Of a stretch of DNA of 64,000 bases, positions 9,507-17,707 are shown piece after piece. Position numbers and translations under genes: made by a program. Origin of the DNA: Candidatus Saccharimonadota bacterium (lineage in GTDB: Bacteria; Patescibacteriota; Saccharimonadia; Saccharimonadales; UBA4665); the NCBI GenBank assembly GCA_028286345.1, contig JAQBRT010000001.1, forward strand, positions 372,001 through 436,000, read 5' to 3'. The notes beneath the pieces were generated by a model. That model did no database searches and was not told the origin of the DNA. It saw only the letters and a program-made list of their open reading frames with translations. The first letter of the stretch is position 1, and each line of letters starts with the position of its first letter.

Positions 9507-10617
9507 GGCGGCGCGGGCGGCGGCGTTCGCGGATTTTCCAATAGCTTGCTTCGGCGGCATCAAGTTCTTTGTTGTTGCTTGCCGTCTCGACCACAGCCTG
9601 GATGATATCATGCAAAGCTAACGCTTCGTCGTTGCCAATCTCGATTGTTTCTGGGGTTTCTTGCTGGATTTTGCTTTCTAGATCGCTGTCCTCTGGATCA
9701 AATTTTCCAGTCCAGGTTGTTAGCTTCTGGAGCTTTTCTGAGGTTGGCATAAGCAGTGAGGCCGTTGAAAACCCGTCACCAGTACTGACAAAATCAGCGC
9801 TATAGCGCGTAATGGTGTCGTCACTGTCATCGTCTTGGTCGTTTTTTGTGAGCAGATGAATGAGCGTAAAATTGCGTTCCAGTGCATCATCTGAGCGGTT
9901 TTCGGTAAATACTAGCGAAGCATATTCGTTATATGGGTTACGCAGTGTGGATTCACCAATCTTAGCGGCAAGCCGGGCCCGACGTGTGGTGATAATGGAG
10001 CGCTCTGCCAAAAGGTCCAGCAGTAGCTCATATGCCCGCTCGTAGTTTATTTTTGTAGCTTCTGGTTGCGAATTAATCAGTTGGCCAATTTTTGGCTCAT
10101 CTGCCAGAGCGCTTAATAACCTGATCATGGCAGCTGGCTCCATCTTACCCAAACTGTCACCGTACTGGCTGCGAATATAGTGGTCGGGCTGGCTGATATC
10201 TTTGGTGATATCAACAGCAACCCGCCGCTCATCCCGTAGGTGCAAACGCATGGCTGTGCCGACGCCGTGTTGATACGAAATGCCACCAACAACATCAAGG
10301 CCATAGGCTCGAGTCGAACCTAATTGGGAGTCCCTAAATAACAGTTCCAGCAAGCCAACATCACTACCGTCATTCTCAGAGGGCGCATCAATCAGGGCAC
10401 CCATCGTAAAAGCGTTTTCAACGCCTGGGGGGAGCCCAGGCAGTTCACTAACACTTACTAAGGCCTGAACGTCAGTTAACCTAGTGTCTGCATATTTCAG
10501 CACAAGCTCAATTAGCGCATCATCATCACCCAGGCTTGCCAGATGGGCACGGGCGTCCATGAGGCGCTTTTGCTCTTCTGATGCAAGATGAGGGAAAGAT
10601 TTTGCATACTCTGACAT
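9487..10617 (-). CDS. Conserved-looking protein of unknown function
   Basis: 376 residues, soluble, acidic, no signal peptide or membrane helix. I recognise no domain. The N-terminal half includes 'LPPGVENAFTMGALIDAP' and a 'VAVDITKDISQPDHYIRSQYGD' segment; the C-terminal end is basic (RRRPRRPTEEPL). A TATAAT on the minus strand (10626-10631) ends 8 bases before the ATG with no Shine-Dalgarno, so the mRNA is probably leaderless. It is divergent from the PKD protein at 10721 and convergent with alaS. Confidence 0.8.
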   Translation of the reverse strand: MSEYAKSFPHLASEEQKRLMDARAHLASLGDDDALIELVLKYADTRLTDVQALVSVSELPGLPPGVENAFTMGALIDAPSENDGSDVGLLELLFRDSQLGSTRAYGLDVVGGISYQHGVGTAMRLHLRDERRVAVDITKDISQPDHYIRSQYGDSLGKMEPAAMIRLLSALADEPKIGQLINSQPEATKINYERAYELLLDLLAERSIITTRRARLAAKIGESTLRNPYNEYASLVFTENRSDDALERNFTLIHLLTKNDQDDDSDDTITRYSADFVSTGDGFSTASLLMPTSEKLQKLTTWTGKFDPEDSDLESKIQQETPETIEIGNDEALALHDIIQAVVETASNNKELDAAEASYWKIRERRRPRRPTEEPL

Positions 10618-10625
10618 ATTTGATA

Positions 10626-10631
10626 ATTATA
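10626..10631 (-). promoter_or_regulatory. -10 box of a leaderless promoter for the 9487-10617 gene
   Basis: TATAAT reading toward lower coordinates, 8 bases from the ATG at 10617. A TTGCTT lies 17 bases upstream as a possible -35. Confidence 0.55.
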
Positions 10632-10663
10632 CCATATTATGTCAAGTAAAGCAACCGTATCTG

Positions 10664-10690
10664 TTGACAAGGGGTGGAATGTGCTACAAT
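10664..10690 (+). promoter_or_regulatory. Promoter of the second PKD protein gene
   Basis: Consensus -35 TTGACA (10664-10669) and -10 TACAAT (10685-10690) with a short 15-base spacer. The expected start is near 10697, giving a leader of about 24 bases without an obvious Shine-Dalgarno sequence. Confidence 0.55.
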
Positions 10691-10720
10691 TAAAGCGTTA
10701 GCACAAAAACAAAAAACAGA

Positions 10721-11776
10721 ATGCAAAAACAGAGTAGCCAGCACGGCTTCAGCCCTCATCACCATACTGGACATGTCTTGCCTCGGCATCGCACGTCTTT
10801 TCCTGTATTAGCAATGATTTTGCTCTGTGTTGGCGTGCTGCTTGCGGGCTGGACGCGCCTGGTAACTGCTGACCCAGTTACTTACTCCAAATCCGACAGC
10901 TACGTAGTGCGCGCCAGTGTCCCCGGGCCAGCGCCTAGCGTGGCAGCCACAATTGATAACCCAACTGATAGCGAAAAGTTTACATCCACCCCCGTAAACG
11001 TCAGCGGCACCTGTCCGGATAGCACCTATGTTGTGCTATACCGCAACAATGTTATGAGCGGCGTGTCGCTGTGTGACACCACTGGCAACTGGCACGTTAC
11101 CTCTGATTTATTTGTTGGTTCAAACAAGCTTAAGGCGATTGATTACAGCTTTACTGATGTTGCGGGCCCAGATTCGGCAATCGTCGCGGTGAATTACCAG
11201 CCCTCGGTGCCTTCAGGCACGCTGTCCACTGAATCTAAGCCCACCGCTAGTTCAGGTTCGCCAGAAACCGTGCCAGCCGGAGCTACACCGCTGGTACTTA
11301 AGAGCGACTTCAGCTTCCAAGGCTACTATGTAGGCAGTGAAATCGAGTGGCAGCTGATTGTTGATGGCGGCAACGCCCCTTACGCCGTTGCAGTTGACTG
11401 GGGTGACGGAACGAATGGCCTGGTTAGCCGGCCAACAGCAGGCAGTTTTGTCTTCAAGCACACTTATAAAAAAACCGGTGGCTACCATGGCAGCTATGCA
11501 CCAATCTTTACGGCTACAGATGCCGATGGCCAGCAAACGGCGCTCCAACTGTTAGCAATTGTCAGTAACCGGCCTACTCCAAGCGCAGCAACCAGCACTG
11601 ACCAAGGCAATACATTTAGCGGCATGGCAGCCATCAGTGGCCAAAATATAGCACGATACCTGAAGTATGTTTGGCCAAGCTACTTCATCATTGTGCTCAT
11701 GCTCGTCAGTTACTGGCTCGGCGAGAACCGCGAATACCGCGTACTTAAGCCACGGCTACGTAAGACGGGGCACTAG
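10721..11776 (+). CDS. Membrane-anchored surface protein with Ig-like and PKD domains, paralogue of 3714-4601
   Basis: 351 residues. An N-terminal hydrophobic segment (about 27-47, FPVLAMILLCVGVLLAGWTRLV) serves as signal or anchor. An Ig-like domain with a Cys pair (SGTCPDS, VSLCDTTG) spans about 70-160 and ends in 'VAGPDSAIVAVNY', matching 'QSGPDSNTVAVTF' of the paralogue. A PKD domain follows (VDWGDGTN...FVFKHTYKKTGGYHG, about 220-280), then a transmembrane helix (about 312-332, YVWPSYFIIVLMLVSYWLG) and a basic tail. Here it stands 15 bases before the FtsA-like gene rather than in the surface-protein cluster, so it may belong to the envelope or division module. Confidence 0.85.
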   Translation: MQKQSSQHGFSPHHHTGHVLPRHRTSFPVLAMILLCVGVLLAGWTRLVTADPVTYSKSDSYVVRASVPGPAPSVAATIDNPTDSEKFTSTPVNVSGTCPDSTYVVLYRNNVMSGVSLCDTTGNWHVTSDLFVGSNKLKAIDYSFTDVAGPDSAIVAVNYQPSVPSGTLSTESKPTASSGSPETVPAGATPLVLKSDFSFQGYYVGSEIEWQLIVDGGNAPYAVAVDWGDGTNGLVSRPTAGSFVFKHTYKKTGGYHGSYAPIFTATDADGQQTALQLLAIVSNRPTPSAATSTDQGNTFSGMAAISGQNIARYLKYVWPSYFIIVLMLVSYWLGENREYRVLKPRLRKTGH

Positions 11777-11784
11777 GGGTATGG

Positions 11785-11790
11785 TAGAAT
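11785..11790 (+). promoter_or_regulatory. -10 box of a leaderless promoter for the FtsA-like gene
   Basis: TAGAAT ends 7 bases before the ATG at 11798. The earlier in-frame ATG at 11792 would lie upstream of the expected transcription start, which favours 11798. Confidence 0.5.
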
Positions 11791-11797
11791 AATGGAT

Positions 11798-13132
11798 ATG
11801 CTTGATAAGTTTAAAACCGCGGGCGGCCGCGTTACCAAGCGCGCACTTGAGGGTGCCGGCAAAGCCTCCGCCAGCGTTCGCGCCAAAGCCAACAAAAAGT
11901 CCAGTGACGAATATCTGGTCGCCCTTGATATTGGTACCGAATTTGTCAAAGCCCTGATTGGTAAGATTGGCCAAGACGGCGAGATCGAAATCATCGGTGT
12001 TGGCCGCGCCCATCAAGGCCTAAGCGACATGCAGGCCGGCGCTATTGCCGATATTGCCAGTGTCGTCGAAAATTGCGACAAGGCCTTAAATGAAGCCGAA
12101 AGCAAAGCCAACGTCAGCGTCCGCACGGCCATCATTGGCATCGCCGGCGAACTTGTTAAAGGTACAACCACCACTGTAAGGGTGTCGCGCAAAGAAGCCA
12201 GCAAGCCCCTAGACGTGGCCGAAATGGAAAAAGTTATCAACATGGTCCAACGCCGGGCCGAAACCCGTGCCAAAGAGCAGCTGGCATGGGAACTGGGCGG
12301 TAAGGCCGTTGAAGTCCGATTGGTCAACAGCGCCCTCGTCAGTATCGAAATCGATGGCTACCCCGTTACCAACCCGATTGGTTTCCAGGGCAAGGATGTT
12401 GTTGTCCAGCTTTACACCGCCTTTGCACCGATGATTCACATTGGCGCCTTAGAAAAAACCGCCCAAGAGCTTGATCTTGACCTGTTAGCCGTCGCGGCCG
12501 AGCCATTTGCCGTTGCCCGGGCCATTATCGGTAATAACCCCAACCAGAACCTCAGCGCCATCTTAATGGACGTTGGTGGTGGCACAACCGACATCGCCGT
12601 TATTAATGATGGTGGAGTCCAAGGTACCAAGATGTTTGGTATTGGCGGCCGGGCTTACACCCGCGCAATCGAACGCGAACTCGGCGTTGAGTTTGAACAG
12701 GCCGAAGAACTTAAGGTTGGCCTCAGCACCAATAAGGTACCATCGCAGAAGCGCCCCGCCATAGAGGGTGCGCTCAATAAAACTGCCGACACCTGGATTG
12801 CCGGGATCGAACTGGCGCTTGCCGAGTTTACTAAGCTAGACCACTTGCCGCACCGCATGTTCCTCTGTGGTGGTGGCTCATCACTCGACCTGCTCATGGA
12901 CCGCTTAGAGCAAGCTGAGTGGTACAAAACGCTGCCATTTACCCGCAAGCCAAGCGTCCACCTGATCAAGCCAGGCCAAGTTGCTGGCATCAAGGATACC
13001 ACCGATGAAGTTAACGACCACACCTTTATTACGGCCATGGGCCTATTGCGTGTTGGTATGGATACCTTGCAGTTTAGTAAGGCCAGTGGCGGATCAATTA
13101 AAGATAAACTAGATAAAATGTTAAGCGTATAA
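11798..13132 (+). CDS. FtsA/PilM-like actin-fold ATPase
   Basis: 444 residues from 11798 (446 from the ATG at 11792). Actin-fold motifs are clear: 'VALDIGTEFVKALIG' (phosphate 1), 'ILMDVGGGTTDIAVI' (phosphate 2) and 'MFLCGGGSSLDLLMDRL' (adenosine). The order and the SHS2-like 1C region fit FtsA and its relative PilM. The C-terminus, GGSIKDKLDKMLSV, looks like the amphipathic membrane-targeting helix of FtsA. In FtsA this protein ties FtsZ filaments to the membrane; in PilM it binds type IV pilus inner-membrane proteins. No ftsZ or pil genes adjoin it here; the next gene is the baseplate-J-like membrane protein. I therefore leave the symbol open. Confidence 0.88.
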   Translation: MLDKFKTAGGRVTKRALEGAGKASASVRAKANKKSSDEYLVALDIGTEFVKALIGKIGQDGEIEIIGVGRAHQGLSDMQAGAIADIASVVENCDKALNEAESKANVSVRTAIIGIAGELVKGTTTTVRVSRKEASKPLDVAEMEKVINMVQRRAETRAKEQLAWELGGKAVEVRLVNSALVSIEIDGYPVTNPIGFQGKDVVVQLYTAFAPMIHIGALEKTAQELDLDLLAVAAEPFAVARAIIGNNPNQNLSAILMDVGGGTTDIAVINDGGVQGTKMFGIGGRAYTRAIERELGVEFEQAEELKVGLSTNKVPSQKRPAIEGALNKTADTWIAGIELALAEFTKLDHLPHRMFLCGGGSSLDLLMDRLEQAEWYKTLPFTRKPSVHLIKPGQVAGIKDTTDEVNDHTFITAMGLLRVGMDTLQFSKASGGSIKDKLDKMLSV

Positions 13133-13134
13133 CC

Positions 13135-14868
13135 ATGACTGCAGCAGACAAAGACACCATTTACATCGACATCGATGACGAAATCACTGGCATTATCGAC
13201 AAGTTCAATGCTAGCGATGGCAAAATAGTTGCTCTTGTCCTGCCAAAGCGCGCTGCCGTTCTGCAAAGCATCGTCAATATGAAGCTTCTCAAGCGCGCCG
13301 CTGACCAAAGCAAGAAAAACCTAGTCCTAGTCACCACCGAAGCCAGCCTGATGCCACTTGCTGGTGCTGTTGGAGTGAACGTTGCTAAAACCCTGACTTC
13401 CAAACCAGAAGTCCCTTCGGCACCAGTCACGGATGACCGCGAAGAAACAGTTGATGAAGCTGAAGAAGACGGTGAAACCCCGGACTTTTCTAAATCAGCC
13501 GCCGCTGCAACAAGTGTTGGGGCTCTTTCAGGCATGCCACCAAAACCACCAGTCACCGATGATGTCGAAACGCTTGAACTCGACGATGACGACGTTGAAG
13601 ACGAAGACGCTGCCAAGGCTGCTGCCGGAGCCGGTGCAATCGCCACTGCCGCCAAGGTTAAAAAAGACAAGAAGCTGCACGTGCCAGATTTTGACCGCTT
13701 TAAGTGGATGCTTTTGTTGGCCGTTGTACTTGTCCCACTACTTGGCTACGGCCTGTTCTACGCCTTGGCCGTTGCGCCAAAAGCCGTTATTAACATCAGC
13801 ACCGACGCCGTGAACGTCAACGCCAACTTTGGCCTGACCGTAAGCACCACCGCCAAAACCGTCGATACCCAGCAAAACACCGTCCCAGGCAAGCTGCAAA
13901 CCATGTCTAAAACCTACACCTCTCAAGGCAGCTCAACGGGTCAAAAGAACCAGGGTGACAAGGCCAGCGGACAGGTCACCGTCACGAACTGTAGTGGCGA
14001 TGCTATTCAGATATCAGCCGGAACCGGCCTGAGCTCGGGTGGCCTGACATTTATTGCCCAAACAACAGTTGTGGTGCCCGACAGTAACTATAAATCGCCA
14101 CTACAAGGTGGTGCCTGCAAAAATGACGGCACAGCCAGTGTAACGGTTAAGGCCCAAGCAGGCGGGGCGTCTTACAACCTAAGTAGTGGCGCCAAGTTCA
14201 CCGTTAGCGGCGAGAGTTCCTCGACTGTAACTGGCGTTGGCGGGGCTATGACCGGCGGTACCGACAACATCATCAAAGTTGTTAGCCAAACAGATATAGA
14301 CAACGCCAAAGCTAAGATCAGTACCCAGGATGCAACTGTTAAGCAGACGCTGACTACGCAGCTGCAGCAGGCTGGATACTTTGCCATCAAATCTGCCTAC
14401 TCTGCCAGTGACCCAACTATTACCCCAACCGTACAGGTTGGCGACCAGGCAGAAAGCTTTACGGTTAATGAAACGATTACCTACAACATGTTTGGTGCTA
14501 AGAAAGCCGATCTGGCCAAACTGGTTGATAACGCCATTTCTAGCCAAATTGATACTACCAAGCAAACTATCCTCACCGAAGGCCTCGATACAGCCAGCTT
14601 TAACGTCACTAATATGGATGACAAGGGTGCAACCATAACTCTACAGACCGTAGCCACGGCTGGCCCGGGCTTGGACGTTAACACCATTAAACAGCAAGCG
14701 GCTGGCCAAAAAGCTGGTGGCATTAAGGGTTCGCTCGAATCACAGCCAGGTGTTACCAGTGTTGAAGTAAAACTTAGTCCATTCTGGGTAAGCAGTGTCC
14801 CTAAGAAGACCAGCAAGATTACCGTTAATATTTCTAAACCAACCTCTCCCGCAAAAAATGGTAACTAA
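13135..14868 (+). CDS. Baseplate J-like domain membrane protein
   Basis: 577 residues, 2 bases after the FtsA-like stop, so translationally linked. An N-terminal small domain (1-85) resembles the start of proteins annotated 'baseplate J/gp47 family' in candidate-phyla genomes (IYIDIDDEITGIIDKF, VALVLPKRAAVLQSIVNMKLLKR). A strongly acidic linker (about 100-165), one transmembrane helix (about 187-209, WMLLLAVVLVPLLGYGLFYALAV) and a large Thr/Ser/Val-rich exported beta domain follow. Known phage J proteins form baseplate wedges; in these bacteria the role is unknown. The cytoplasmic part could bind the FtsA-like partner. The last 11 bases overlap ruvX. Confidence 0.82.
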   Translation: MTAADKDTIYIDIDDEITGIIDKFNASDGKIVALVLPKRAAVLQSIVNMKLLKRAADQSKKNLVLVTTEASLMPLAGAVGVNVAKTLTSKPEVPSAPVTDDREETVDEAEEDGETPDFSKSAAAATSVGALSGMPPKPPVTDDVETLELDDDDVEDEDAAKAAAGAGAIATAAKVKKDKKLHVPDFDRFKWMLLLAVVLVPLLGYGLFYALAVAPKAVINISTDAVNVNANFGLTVSTTAKTVDTQQNTVPGKLQTMSKTYTSQGSSTGQKNQGDKASGQVTVTNCSGDAIQISAGTGLSSGGLTFIAQTTVVVPDSNYKSPLQGGACKNDGTASVTVKAQAGGASYNLSSGAKFTVSGESSSTVTGVGGAMTGGTDNIIKVVSQTDIDNAKAKISTQDATVKQTLTTQLQQAGYFAIKSAYSASDPTITPTVQVGDQAESFTVNETITYNMFGAKKADLAKLVDNAISSQIDTTKQTILTEGLDTASFNVTNMDDKGATITLQTVATAGPGLDVNTIKQQAAGQKAGGIKGSLESQPGVTSVEVKLSPFWVSSVPKKTSKITVNISKPTSPAKNGN

Positions 14869-15268
14869 CCTCCTTGCCCTCGATGTGGGTGGGGCACGGA
14901 TTGGCCTTGCCGTTGCATCGAGCATTGCCCGGATTCCGCACCCGCTTATCACGATCGACGCCAGTGGTGATGTGGTTGAGCAACTCCGCGGTATTATTAC
15001 TGACGAGGGAATTGGTATACTAGTAGTAGGCTTGCCGCGTAACTTAAGCGGTGAGGCAACGGCCCAAACGGCCACTGTCCAGGAGTTTGCATCGCAGCTT
15101 GAAGTACTTGGTTTACCCATGCATTTTCAGGATGAGGCGGTTACTTCAGCCCAGGCCGAGGCCGAGCTCCAGGCCCGTGGCAAACCATACGCCAAAGGCG
15201 ACATTGACGCCTTGGCCGCCACCTATATTCTTGACGATTTTCTACAAACTTTTGCGGAGACTAATTAA
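14858..15268 (+). CDS. ruvX: Putative pre-16S rRNA nuclease / Holliday junction resolvase YqgF (RuvX)
   Basis: 136 residues, RNase H-like fold: 'LLALDVGGARIGLAVA' (first catalytic Asp), 'VVGLPRNLSGEA', 'FQDEAVTSAQAEAEL' and 'KGDIDALAATYIL' (last Asp) are all in place. The frame is open upstream, but the ATG at 14858 gives the standard family start. It overlaps the previous gene by 11 bases, and its TAA shares a base with the mltG ATG, as in an operon. YqgF trims 16S rRNA precursors in E. coli; the resolvase role is less certain. Confidence 0.92.
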   Translation: MVTNLLALDVGGARIGLAVASSIARIPHPLITIDASGDVVEQLRGIITDEGIGILVVGLPRNLSGEATAQTATVQEFASQLEVLGLPMHFQDEAVTSAQAEAELQARGKPYAKGDIDALAATYILDDFLQTFAETN

Positions 15269-16326
15269 TGCCCGAATTCAGCCGACCACACTATAAGCGT
15301 AAAAAAGCCGCCATTCCCCGCCGGATTATCTTATTAATTATCGTATTACTCGTCTTAGTTTTTGGAGGTATGGTTGTGGTCCGACGCGCCTATAGCGACA
15401 AACTTCGCCCGGTTAGTACTAACCAGACAACCCAGATTTTTGAAATCCCCAGCGGTTCATCGGTTAAAACCATTGCCGCTAGCTTAGAAAGCAAGCATCT
15501 CATCCGCAGTGCCTGGGCACTCGAGCTATACGTGCACAGCAAAGAGCTTGGTGGTAAGTTCCAGGCCGGGAGCTATGCCTTGTCGCCAAGCCAGGGAACT
15601 AAGTCGATCATTGCCGTGCTCACCAAGGGTAAAGTGGCTACCCGCCTGGTCACCATTTTGCCGGGCCGCCGGATTGACCAAGTCCGGGCCGACCTAATTA
15701 ACGATGGTTTTACGCCAGCTGATGTTGATAGTGCGCTTGATCCAGCGCAGTATGCTGACCTGCCAGTTATCTCCTACAAACCGCTCAGTGTCACCACTCT
15801 CGAGGGCTTACTTTGGCCTGATTCCTACCAAAAAGATGCCAGTACTAGTGCCGCGGTTATTATCCGTGAATCCCTGGTCGCTATGGGCGAGCACCTAACG
15901 CCGGACATTCAGCAGGCATTTGCCAACCAGAACCTTAGTACCTACCAGGGCCTAATCGTTACTTCAATCGTGACCCAAGAAGTTAATAAGCCTGCCGACC
16001 AAGCCCAGGCAGCACAGGTCTTCCTGCTAAGGCTCAAACAGGGAATTATGCTCGGTTCTGACGTTACGGCGTTTTATGGTTCTGAGACAGCTGGTAAGGG
16101 CCAGAGTGTTACCTACGATACCACGTACAACACCCGTATCCACACCGGCTTGCCGCCGACCCCAATCAGTACCATCACCGCCAGCGCCCTCACCGCCACA
16201 GCCCACCCAGCAACTACTGACTGGCTGTTCTTTGTCGCTGGTGATGACGGCACCACCTACTTCTCGCACACTCAGGCAGAACACGACGCTTTGACCCAAA
16301 AATACTGTCATAAACTGTGTAATTAG
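15268..16326 (+). CDS. mltG: Endolytic murein transglycosylase MltG (YceG-like)
   Basis: 352 residues. A single N-terminal membrane helix (about 13-33, RRIILLIIVLLVLVFGGMVVV) anchors a periplasm-side catalytic domain. The LysM-like 'IPSGSSVKTIAASLESKHLI' and the family core 'TSIVTQEVNKPADQAQAAQVFLLRL' with the catalytic Glu at 238 are present, followed by 'YNTRIHTGLPPTPISTI' and 'FFVAGDDGTTYFSHTQAEH'. MltG cuts nascent glycan strands and so ends peptidoglycan polymerisation. It is grouped with the LysM-CHAP hydrolase. Confidence 0.96.
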   Translation: MPEFSRPHYKRKKAAIPRRIILLIIVLLVLVFGGMVVVRRAYSDKLRPVSTNQTTQIFEIPSGSSVKTIAASLESKHLIRSAWALELYVHSKELGGKFQAGSYALSPSQGTKSIIAVLTKGKVATRLVTILPGRRIDQVRADLINDGFTPADVDSALDPAQYADLPVISYKPLSVTTLEGLLWPDSYQKDASTSAAVIIRESLVAMGEHLTPDIQQAFANQNLSTYQGLIVTSIVTQEVNKPADQAQAAQVFLLRLKQGIMLGSDVTAFYGSETAGKGQSVTYDTTYNTRIHTGLPPTPISTITASALTATAHPATTDWLFFVAGDDGTTYFSHTQAEHDALTQKYCHKLCN

Positions 16327-16334
16327 CAAATTCT

Positions 16335-16344
16335 TAACAGGGGT
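16335..16344 (+). repeat. Copy of a TAACAGGGGT motif upstream of the LysM-CHAP gene
   Basis: TAACAGGGGT followed by AG. Three further exact copies lie at 17661-17670, 48442-48451 and, inverted, 48507-48516. This copy lies 17 bases upstream of a probable -35 (16362), as a regulator site might. Confidence 0.4.
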
Positions 16345-16361
16345 AGCGATTCCGCAAAAGC

Positions 16362-16390
16362 TTGAAAATAGTAGTCAATTTTGCTATGCT
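16362..16390 (+). promoter_or_regulatory. Promoter of the LysM-CHAP hydrolase gene
   Basis: -35 TTGAAA (16362-16367), 17-base spacer, -10 TATGCT (16385-16390). The resulting leader of about 90 bases contains several CTGTTARCG repeats of unknown meaning. Confidence 0.5.
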
Positions 16391-16483
16391 CTTATGGTAA
16401 CTGTGTGAATGGTTACCTCTGTTAACGCTTTTTTCCGTATCTGTTAGCGTAAATCGAGTAATATAGCTTAAATAGGAGCTTGT

Positions 16484-17623
16484 ATTAGTACAAACCCTAC
16501 AACTCAGACTAATCACTTAGTCGTTCCGGCTAGTATTGAGTCAACCAAGATGTATAAGCGCGTCCGCTCGCAGATGCGCCGTAAAACCGTGCGCCGCCGC
16601 GTTATTCGGGCCAGTTTGCTATTTGGTAACGTTGCTTTACTAGCCGTAATCCTGATGTTTGTTTTGCAAAAGCCCAATAAAGTCCCTCTGACTTCGCATG
16701 CCTCCCTAAGCAAGGCAGTCACCCAGTCTGCCATTAATCCACTCGACCAATTATCATCCAGCGATATTGCTGTGACTGCCGCCCGCCTGACAAGCCTGCC
16801 AGAAACCACGGCCATTACCAACCAAGCCGACTCCCAAGCCGCTGTGCTCACGTCTACCCAAACCAGTGGCGATGTTGTCACCAAGCCCCAGGTTGTTGCC
16901 ACAGCCACTAAGTCTAAAGCCGATATCACGAGCTATGTCGTTAAAGATGGCGACACCCTTGCCAGCATTGCCAGCCAATTTGGCGTTACCTCAGACAGTA
17001 TCCGTTGGTCAAATGGCATGAGCAGTACAGCTGTTACTGTTGGTAGCTCACTGACAATTCCTCCGGTAAGCGGCATTGTCTACACCGTAAAAGCTGGTGA
17101 TACCCCAGACACCTTGGCTACCAAATACAAGGCCAGCAAAGATAAGATCATTGCTTTTAACGACGCCGAAATCCGCGGCCTGCAAATTGGCGACGTCATT
17201 GTTATCCCCGATGCCACGCAGCAAGTTATCTTAACCACTGCCCAGGTCGCCGTCAGTTCTGCTGGCAGCGGCGGTGCAGCCTACGGTTGGGGTGGCGCTA
17301 CCTACGGTGGCAACGCTTACGCCTATGGCTACTGTACCTGGTACGCCGCCAGCCGCGCACCTGTTCCAAGCAACTGGGGCAATGCCAACACCTGGGACAA
17401 CTACGCCCCACTTAGCGGTTGGCAAAAAAGCCGCGTGCCAAAAGTTGGTGCCGTTGCCCAAACCGATGCTGGCTACGCCGGCCACGTCGCTATCGTCGAA
17501 GCTGTCTCTGACGACGGCTCCCAGATCAAGTACTCTGACATGAACGGCCTGGCTGGCTGGGGCCGCGTTGGCTACTCAGACTGGGTCTCAATCGACCACT
17601 TCCAGTGGTACCTCTACCAATAG
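16484..17623 (+). CDS. LysM-CHAP cell-wall hydrolase
   Basis: Cell-wall amidase or endopeptidase. The first ATG in frame is 16550 (357 residues), but it lacks a ribosome binding site. An AGGAG at 16474-16478 lies 5 bases before an in-frame ATT at 16484, which adds 22 residues; an in-frame TAA at 16469 bars any longer start. I mark the ATT start as likely but unproven. Counting from 16550: one membrane helix (about 22-40), two LysM repeats (about 125-172 and 178-223) for peptidoglycan binding, and a C-terminal CHAP domain with catalytic Cys262 (YGYCTWYAA) and His312 (GHVAIVE). Such enzymes act in growth, separation or attack on other cells. Confidence 0.9.
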   Translation: MSTNPTTQTNHLVVPASIESTKMYKRVRSQMRRKTVRRRVIRASLLFGNVALLAVILMFVLQKPNKVPLTSHASLSKAVTQSAINPLDQLSSSDIAVTAARLTSLPETTAITNQADSQAAVLTSTQTSGDVVTKPQVVATATKSKADITSYVVKDGDTLASIASQFGVTSDSIRWSNGMSSTAVTVGSSLTIPPVSGIVYTVKAGDTPDTLATKYKASKDKIIAFNDAEIRGLQIGDVIVIPDATQQVILTTAQVAVSSAGSGGAAYGWGGATYGGNAYAYGYCTWYAASRAPVPSNWGNANTWDNYAPLSGWQKSRVPKVGAVAQTDAGYAGHVAIVEAVSDDGSQIKYSDMNGLAGWGRVGYSDWVSIDHFQWYLYQ

Positions 17624-17660
17624 TACAGTTCTGTACACAAGCTTGGCACCCCTCAATAAA

Positions 17661-17670
17661 TAACAGGGGT
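17661..17670 (+). repeat. Copy of the TAACAGGGGT motif upstream of obgE
   Basis: TAACAGGGGTGG overlaps the probable obgE -35 (TGGACA, 17670-17675), which stands 17 bases before TAGAAT (17693-17698). A protein bound here would affect obgE transcription directly. Confidence 0.4.
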
Positions 17671-17707
17671 GGACAAATTGCGAAAAATCTTTTAGAATAT
17701 AGGTAAT

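Noticed and set aside
12655-13308. 217-codon minus-strand frame across the end of the FtsA-like gene
   Set aside because: Shadow of two well-supported genes on the plus strand.
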